Below are positions 6,496 through 10,543 of a stretch of 10,543 bases of DNA, piece by piece. The notes under the pieces were generated by a model that worked only from the letters and a program-made list of their open reading frames with translations, was not told where the DNA came from and searched no databases. Position numbers and translations under genes: made by a program. Source of the stretch: an uncultured bacterium (GTDB lineage: Bacteria > Cyanobacteriota > Vampirovibrionia > Gastranaerophilales > Gastranaerophilaceae). Every line of letters starts with the position of its first letter. Position 1 is the stretch's first letter. Location: NCBI GenBank assembly GCA_902803265.1, contig CADCPD010000157.1, forward strand, positions 1 to 10,543, in the 5' to 3' direction.

Positions 6496-7813
6496 TATTC
6501 ACCTCTATTTCAAATAATCTGTTCCAAGTAAATGAATATGATGTTTTGAAATTTGTATTAAATATTGATTTTAATTTATTTTCAAAATCTGTCATTTTAT
6601 CTGTAATTGCAGGTGATTTGATTTGTTGTCTTACATTTGCCTGATATGCCCAGTCGTCTAAAAACCTTATTAATTGCAATTTTGTAAAAGCTTTTTTATC
6701 ATAATTTTCTGCATTAAATTTGACTTTTAAGGCGCAAAGAAGAGAACCTAAAGTATTTGCACTTGTGTTCCAGGCGCTGTAACCGTAAAAATTATCGTTA
6801 TTTAAATCATTTTTAAATAATTCTTTTACAAACTCATTATCTCCGCCGTTTGCAAATCTCACATCAGCTATTGCATAAGCTTTTTGAGGAAGTTTTAGTT
6901 CTCCTTTAAACGGTTCTGTTGGTTTTTTCATAACAATTTCACCCTGATTATTTTTGAAATTGTTTACGATTAAAACAATATCCGCATTTTCTTCACTTGT
7001 AACTTCCATTCCGCCAAGTTCTATTTGAGAAAGAACGCTTTTTTCTATTGGAATATCTTCGTAGTTTGAAATTAAGTGTTTTTGATTATCTTCAATAAAA
7101 ATCGGAGCTATTTTTACTTTTTTATCAATTGCTCTTGCAAATAGCGAAAGCGGTATTTCGTCTGCACCTGTTTTTGTAAATCCGCCTAACTTTTCAAGTT
7201 CTTGAGCCTCTTTTACATTTAGACCAAATTCTGCACAATCGTCCTTTGAAAATATCAAAGTTTTGAAAATACCTTCTTTTTGCCATTCAAGGTAAAGCTT
7301 ATTTATCTCAAAATTTCTTTTTCTTGTGTTTAAATAATCTTCCAGAATCTCCTGTGGAATATCGGTTTCTGTCGTTCCATTTTTGTGAAGATTAAATGAA
7401 TAATTAAAAATTTTTGTTCCGTAATCTTTCCAGTATTCTTTTTCTTCTTGATTTACGTTGTTGTTTGAAATTCTCATTATGCTTGAAAAAGCATGAATTT
7501 CAGCTTTTTTGGAAATTAAAATTTCTTTTAAAACTTTAGTTTTTTCTTTTATTTCTTCAAAAGTTGCGGGACTTCTTCTTGAAGGAATTAATCCACCATA
7601 AGCAATTGTATCAAGAGATATAACCATTTTATCCATTTGAGGAAGATTTTTCAGCCATTCCAAAATCTTTTCTGTATCGGCATTTTTGGTCAAATCTCCA
7701 AATAAACTTCTGTCAGGAAGATACAATTCAATACTTTTATCTATATTTGCTATATCTTCAATTAAGTTATAGCAAACAGGTCTGTTATCAATAGGTATTA
7801 CACAAATTTTCAT
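6482..7813 (-). CDS. DUF4127 family protein
   Basis: This 443-residue protein carries the conserved motifs I associate with DUF4127: VIPIDNRPVCYN (5-16) at the extreme N-terminus, SLDTIAYGGLIPSR (66-79), GADEIPLSLFARA (216-228), ADVRFANGGDNEFV (316-329), YGYSAWNTSANTLG (343-356) and RFLDDWAYQANVR (383-395). Members are usually somewhat longer and found in Firmicutes. The acidic and asparagine-rich motifs suggest a hydrolase-like or metal-dependent active site, but I know of no established activity. No signal peptide or membrane segment is seen, so it is probably cytoplasmic. The gene has no Shine-Dalgarno sequence; a -10 hexamer ends 6 nt before ATG, implying a leaderless message. The start is fixed by the family motif beginning at residue 5. 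It is co-transcribed with mntP, whose start it overlaps. Confidence 0.85.
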   Translation of the reverse strand: MKICVIPIDNRPVCYNLIEDIANIDKSIELYLPDRSLFGDLTKNADTEKILEWLKNLPQMDKMVISLDTIAYGGLIPSRRSPATFEEIKEKTKVLKEILISKKAEIHAFSSIMRISNNNVNQEEKEYWKDYGTKIFNYSFNLHKNGTTETDIPQEILEDYLNTRKRNFEINKLYLEWQKEGIFKTLIFSKDDCAEFGLNVKEAQELEKLGGFTKTGADEIPLSLFARAIDKKVKIAPIFIEDNQKHLISNYEDIPIEKSVLSQIELGGMEVTSEENADIVLIVNNFKNNQGEIVMKKPTEPFKGELKLPQKAYAIADVRFANGGDNEFVKELFKNDLNNDNFYGYSAWNTSANTLGSLLCALKVKFNAENYDKKAFTKLQLIRFLDDWAYQANVRQQIKSPAITDKMTDFENKLKSIFNTNFKTSYSFTWNRLFEIEVNIEFN

Positions 7814-7819
7814 AAAATA

Positions 7820-7849
7820 ATTTTAATCAATATTTCTGATAAAATCCAA
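7820..7849 (-). promoter_or_regulatory. Promoter for DUF4127-mntP, leaderless geometry
   Basis: On the minus strand TTGGAT (complement of 7844-7849) is followed after 18 bp by TAAAAT (complement of 7820-7825), then exactly 6 nt to the ATG at 7811-7813. A start seven bases after the -10 box would fall on the A of ATG. There is no Shine-Dalgarno sequence between the promoter and the start codon. Confidence 0.6.
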
Positions 7850-7852
7850 TTG

Positions 7853-7880
7853 TAACAATATAAATAACTTTTTTAACAAT
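7853..7880. promoter_or_regulatory. Direct heptamer repeat TAACAAT at 21-bp spacing (candidate regulator sites)
   Basis: TAACAAT occurs at 7853-7859 and 7874-7880, start-to-start 21 bp, i.e. two helical turns. The first copy is part of the near-palindrome ATTGT-A-ACAAT (7849-7859) abutting the -35 region of the DUF4127 promoter. A reverse copy (ATTGTTA) is present at 10503-10509. In A+T-rich DNA a heptamer repeat can arise by chance, so this is a weak call. Confidence 0.25.
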
Positions 7881-7890
7881 TAAATTTATT

Positions 7891-7969
7891 CCACATTTTT
7901 TTGCTGCCAAAAAAATAGAACAACTAAATAATTAATACAAAATTTAACCTTGCGGTCAAAGAAATGTGG
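7891..7969. repeat. Long imperfect inverted repeat with an alternative local hairpin
   Basis: CCACATTTTTTTG (7891-7903) pairs with CAAAGAAATGTGG (7957-7969): 12 Watson-Crick pairs and one G-T. The stem continues, after bulged T7956, with CTGC (7904-7907) opposite GCGG (7952-7955), one pair being G-T, and encloses a 44-nt A+T-rich loop. The T7-G strand (7896-7903) can instead pair perfectly with CAAAAAAA (7908-7915) across a 4-nt loop CTGC, which excludes the long stem. It lies between the two divergent promoters and upstream of both, so it is either a DNA-level element or part of an unannotated small transcript. Confidence 0.5.
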
Positions 7970-8024
7970 TACATGAAAATATTTACTGATACTTTACAAT
8001 ATATGATTTTTATTAAAAAAACAG

Positions 8025-8030
8025 TATAAT
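8025..8030 (+). promoter_or_regulatory. -10 box TATAAT for the secreted-protein gene, leaderless geometry
   Basis: A perfect TATAAT ends exactly 6 nt before the ATG at 8037, so transcription should begin at or next to the start codon. No Shine-Dalgarno sequence precedes the gene. The -35 region is poor; the best hexamer at 17-bp spacing is TATGAT (8002-8007), and there is no TGn extension. Confidence 0.6.
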
Positions 8031-8036
8031 CTAATT

Positions 8037-8669
8037 ATGAAAAAAGTTTTTTCTATAATTTTCGTTCTGTTTTTTACCGCAAATTTGTCATTTGCAGCAA
8101 CTGACAGTGCAACGGGTGAAGTTAGAAAAGGTTATTTAGGCACGTTGCCGGATATTACTCAAAGATTTGATAAGCAGCGTTCAGAAATGGCACGTCCGGC
8201 ATTTGAGAATGTTCCTACATTTAGAGATAAAAATGTTTTAAAACCTGTACCGAGAGATAATCCTAACTATGTTGATTTGATGATTAAAAAACAAAAATTA
8301 TCTCCTTATACAACTGATATAAACGATGCAATACCAATGCTTGAAGCTATTGTTGAAGCTATAAAATTCAACCTTAATATACAAAAATTTGTAGCAAGAG
8401 TTAATGCTTTCAATGATTGGATGACTTATTTTAAACAAAGATATAAAGATCAACCGGAAGCTTATTATATATCATTTCAAAAACTCGTAGAGGTTGATTT
8501 TCAATCACATTATGTTGCAACCGTGAAATATGAATCTCAAAGGTATAATCCATATTTACCATACAGCGGTGAAGGAGCAATGTATAGTCCTGCAAGTATT
8601 GCTAAACAAGAGCAGGCTTTGTTAAAAGAATTAGAAAAAACTATAACTATATTAAAAGAGGTTAAATAA
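8037..8669 (+). CDS. Secreted or periplasmic protein of unknown function
   Basis: This 210-residue protein is not one I recognise. Residues 1-20 form a clear Sec signal peptide: MKK, a hydrophobic core (VFSIIFVLFF) and a SFA-A cleavage site after Ala20. The mature part has no cysteine and no lipobox. It begins with a polar, proline-containing stretch (to about 90), then an amphipathic, probably helical segment (95-135), an aromatic and tyrosine-rich region (143-184, including YISFQKLVEVDF and YNPYLPYSGEGAMYSP), and a charged C-terminal helix (186-210). The composition suggests a small periplasmic or envelope-associated helical protein. It is preceded by a perfect TATAAT and no ribosome-binding site. 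Its stop lies 5 nt before the -35 element of the next gene, so it is probably a one-gene unit, with read-through possible. Confidence 0.8.
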   Translation: MKKVFSIIFVLFFTANLSFAATDSATGEVRKGYLGTLPDITQRFDKQRSEMARPAFENVPTFRDKNVLKPVPRDNPNYVDLMIKKQKLSPYTTDINDAIPMLEAIVEAIKFNLNIQKFVARVNAFNDWMTYFKQRYKDQPEAYYISFQKLVEVDFQSHYVATVKYESQRYNPYLPYSGEGAMYSPASIAKQEQALLKELEKTITILKEVK

Positions 8670-8674
8670 GGCTA

Positions 8675-8702
8675 TTGAATTTATCTAAAAAGCCTGTATT
8701 AT
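8675..8702 (+). promoter_or_regulatory. Promoter for dnaJ-like/queE, leaderless geometry
   Basis: TTGAAT (8675-8680), 16 bp, then TATTAT (8697-8702), followed by exactly 6 nt (AAATAT) and ATG at 8709. The predicted transcript begins on the start codon and there is no Shine-Dalgarno sequence. A 5-bp inverted repeat, AGGCT at 8669-8673 and AGCCT at 8691-8695, brackets the -35 element and most of the spacer. Confidence 0.65.
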
Positions 8703-8708
8703 AAATAT

Positions 8709-9758
8709 ATGGATATCAAAGTTAATTATTACGAGATATTAGGTGTGAGTGTAACGGCAGAATCTGCTGAAATTAAGGCTGCGTACAGAAAATTGGCGAG
8801 ACAATATCATCCCGATGTTTGCGGCAATGATGAAGAAAGTGTAAAAAAGTTTAAAAAAATAACTGAAGCTTATGAAGTTTTAATTGATTCCGAGCAGCGC
8901 AAAAAATATAACATGCTCAAAGGTATTTATGCAGAAAGAATAGAAAAAACAGAGCAAAAAGAAAAAAACGAAAAAGCAGAAGAAGTAAATAAAGAAGCTA
9001 AAAAAGAAGAAGCAAATAAAGCTTATAAACAAACTGAACAGAAACAAAAGACCCAACAAGGTTTTTCAAATGTTTTCAGTGATATTTTGGACAATTTAAA
9101 AAATAAACAGTCAACAAAACCAAAAAATAAACAGAAAAAAGAACAGCCAAAAAACGGTGAAGATATAAATTGTGATGTTATGCTAACGATGCTTGAATCA
9201 ATAAACGGCTGCAATAAAACAGTTAATATCCTTGTAACGGAGCCTTGTAGAGCTTGTAACGGCAGACAGTTTATAAATCAGACAAAATGCAGAGCTTGTG
9301 ACGGAAAAGGTGAAGAACAAAATCATAAAAAAATAACAGTAAAAATACCTCCTGCTGTAAAACCGGGTTCAAAAATCAGAATACCAAATGAGGGAAACAA
9401 AGGTATAAATGGTGGCAAAAACGGGGATTTATACTTAAATGTTCAAATTGAAGCAAGTGATATTTATAAATACGACGGATTAAATATAAATTATACTCTT
9501 ACAATCCCGCCTCAAGATGCTGTTTTGGGCTGCACAAAAGAAATAAATGTTCTTGACGGAAAAGTATCAATGAAAGTTATGGCAGGGACTTCTCAAGGTC
9601 AAAAATATCGTCTTGCAAATCAGGGAATAAAAAAAGGTAACAAAACAGGCGATTTAATTGTTACGGTTAAAATTGATATTCCAAAAGATTTAACACAGGA
9701 AGAAAAAGATCTATACAAAAAGCTGCAGGAACTTGCAAATAAGGAAACTGTAAAATGA
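8709..9758 (+). CDS. DnaJ-family co-chaperone with reduced zinc finger and charged linker
   Basis: This 349-residue Hsp40 protein stimulates an Hsp70 (DnaK) ATPase and binds unfolded clients. The J domain spans residues 6-69, with YYEILGV (7-13) and the HPD tripeptide at 34-36. Residues 76-150 replace the usual Gly/Phe region by a Lys/Glu/Gln-rich linker, interrupted by FSNVFSDIL (119-127), which resembles the FGDVFGDIF segment of E. coli DnaJ. Only two of the four CxxCxG motifs remain: C180/C183 and C194/C197, enough for one zinc site. The C-terminal client-binding domains follow (KKITVKIPPAV at 207-217, GDLYLNVQI at 239-247, GDLIVTVKI at 314-322). It is therefore between type I and type II DnaJ. 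No dnaK or grpE is nearby, so it may be a second DnaJ paralogue, and no symbol is assigned. It shares 4 nt with queE. Confidence 0.9.
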   Translation: MDIKVNYYEILGVSVTAESAEIKAAYRKLARQYHPDVCGNDEESVKKFKKITEAYEVLIDSEQRKKYNMLKGIYAERIEKTEQKEKNEKAEEVNKEAKKEEANKAYKQTEQKQKTQQGFSNVFSDILDNLKNKQSTKPKNKQKKEQPKNGEDINCDVMLTMLESINGCNKTVNILVTEPCRACNGRQFINQTKCRACDGKGEEQNHKKITVKIPPAVKPGSKIRIPNEGNKGINGGKNGDLYLNVQIEASDIYKYDGLNINYTLTIPPQDAVLGCTKEINVLDGKVSMKVMAGTSQGQKYRLANQGIKKGNKTGDLIVTVKIDIPKDLTQEEKDLYKKLQELANKETVK

Positions 9759-10474
9759 ACAAGGCAAAAATAAAAGAAATTTTTATTTCAACGCAGGGTG
9801 AAGGTCCGTTTGTAGGTTATAAACAATTGTTTATAAGATTTTGTAATTGTAATTTAAAGTGTAATTATTGTGATACGGATTTTGAAGCTGAACAGAGTAA
9901 AGAGTATTCTGCAGATGAATTGGAAACTCATGTTAAATCATTAAAAGACTTTAATTCTGTTCATTCAGTGTCTTTGACCGGCGGAGAACCTCTTTTGTGG
10001 GCAGATTTTCTGAACGAATTTTTGCCAAGAATTAAAAAGCCTGTATATCTTGAAACTAACGCAACCGTTCATGTGGGTTTAAAAAAAGTTTTTGACAATA
10101 TTGATTACATTTCTGCGGATATAAAATTACCAAGTTCATCAGGTATAAAAAATTCTTTTGAAATGCATGACAAATTCTTTAAATCAGTCAGAGATGCTAT
10201 TTTGACTTGTGCTGCAACAAAGCAGTATGATTGCGAAAGACAAATACTTTTTGCAAAAATTGTTTTTGATGAAAATATAACGGATGAAGAAATCGAAAAA
10301 AGTGTTGAGCTTGCAAAAAAATATGATTTTCAAATAATTTTACAGCCAAAAATGAACGGAATGAAACTTGAAATTCCGACAACTGTTATTGAAGATGTTT
10401 TTGATAAATTTTTGGAAAAATACGAAAATACAAGACTTATCCCTCAAGTGCATAAATTTTTAAATATTCAGTAG
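9755..10474 (+). CDS. queE: 7-carboxy-7-deazaguanine synthase (QueE), radical SAM
   Basis: This 239-residue radical SAM enzyme converts 6-carboxy-5,6,7,8-tetrahydropterin to 7-carboxy-7-deazaguanine in the preQ0/queuosine pathway. The N-terminal IFISTQGEGPFVG (9-21) is the typical QueE opening. The iron-sulfur motif is C32-x3-C36-x2-C39 followed by Asp-Thr (40-41), in the context RFCNCNLKCNYCDT. The SAM-binding GGEP is at 76-79 (SLTGGEPLLW), and LETNAT (99-104) and ADIKLPSSSG (121-130) match later family motifs. The length is normal. An additional Cys30 sits two residues before the cluster motif. ATG overlaps the dnaJ-like stop (ATGA), with AAGGAAA at 9741-9747 as ribosome-binding site, so the two are translated from one message. 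No queC, queD or queF is in the window. Confidence 0.92.
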   Translation: MNKAKIKEIFISTQGEGPFVGYKQLFIRFCNCNLKCNYCDTDFEAEQSKEYSADELETHVKSLKDFNSVHSVSLTGGEPLLWADFLNEFLPRIKKPVYLETNATVHVGLKKVFDNIDYISADIKLPSSSGIKNSFEMHDKFFKSVRDAILTCAATKQYDCERQILFAKIVFDENITDEEIEKSVELAKKYDFQIILQPKMNGMKLEIPTTVIEDVFDKFLEKYENTRLIPQVHKFLNIQ

Positions 10475-10476
10475 AT

Positions 10477-10526
10477 TTTGTGTAAATCTATTTAAATATC
10501 GAATTGTTAATTTTTGTAAACACAAA
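10477..10526. repeat. 7-bp inverted repeat downstream of queE
   Basis: TTTGTGT (10477-10483) and ACACAAA (10520-10526) can pair across a 36-nt A+T-rich loop and are followed by TTTT (10527-10530). It could be a weak terminator for the dnaJ-like/queE unit or an operator for the next gene. The large loop makes an intrinsic terminator doubtful. Confidence 0.25.
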
Positions 10527-10543
10527 TTTTAAAATGGCTGAAA

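Noticed and set aside
7814..8036. yybP-ykoY manganese riboswitch for the mntP unit
   Set aside because: The predicted promoter leaves no 5' leader, and I see no matching conserved helices or loops on the minus strand.
8669..8695. AGGCT/AGCCT hairpin as terminator of the secreted-protein gene
   Set aside because: Only 5 bp with a 17-nt loop and no U-run afterwards; it overlaps the dnaJ-like promoter and is at most a weak operator.
10534..10543. ATGGCTGAAA as the start of a further gene
   Set aside because: Ten bases are too few to judge; there is no Shine-Dalgarno sequence and no -10 hexamer at the leaderless distance seen for the other genes.
1..10543. CRISPR array, tRNA, rRNA, transposase, integrase or phage genes
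   Set aside because: No regularly spaced direct repeats, no tRNA-like T-loop sequences and no recombinase motifs were seen; all long frames are accounted for by the listed genes.

Overview
The window is strongly A+T-rich, compactly organised bacterial DNA read with the standard code (TAA, TAG and TGA all act as stops). I recognise no taxonomic marker gene. The low GC, the many tight gene overlaps, the mix of clostridial-style metabolic genes with orphan proteins (a 20-residue LRR-like protein and a signal-peptide protein), and a DnaJ with half a zinc finger would fit an uncultured gut lineage such as Gastranaerophilales (Melainabacteria/Vampirovibrionia). That placement is an impression, not a demonstrated fact.

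Region 1 (32-4918, + strand) is one tightly packed five-gene operon. It encodes an LCMT/TIGR00027-type SAM-dependent methyltransferase, an MccB-like cystathionine gamma-lyase, an MccA-like cystathionine/cysteine beta-synthase, an SGNH-family esterase and an NhaC-family sodium-coupled transporter. The order methyltransferase-mccB-mccA resembles the clostridial ubiG-mccBA methionine-to-cysteine operon, but the methyltransferase here is of a different family. The operon closes with a perfect 19-bp stem at 4925-4967 that serves both converging transcripts. Its promoter and any leader riboswitch lie to the left of the window.

Region 2 (4983-7813, - strand) holds an orphan protein of six 20-residue LRR-like repeats, then (further upstream in transcription) a DUF4127 gene overlapping an mntP manganese-exporter gene. 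mntP starts with TTG and its ribosome-binding site lies inside the end of the DUF4127 gene.

Region 3 (7814-8036) is a 223-bp divergent intergenic region. It contains two face-away promoters, a long imperfect stem with an alternative local hairpin, and a heptamer repeated at 21-bp spacing.

Region 4 (8037-10474, + strand) encodes a small secreted protein of unknown function, then a two-gene unit of a reduced-zinc-finger DnaJ and QueE (preQ0 pathway) with a 4-nt overlap. The last 69 bases hold only an inverted repeat and a possible next start.

The most notable pattern is in expression signals. The three genes that begin transcription units in regions 2-4 (DUF4127, the secreted protein and dnaJ-like) lack a Shine-Dalgarno sequence. 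Each has a -10-like hexamer (TAAAAT, TATAAT, TATTAT) ending exactly 6 nt before ATG, so transcription should start on the A of the start codon. Genes inside operons have ordinary Shine-Dalgarno sites. This suggests leaderless first genes and SD-led downstream genes.
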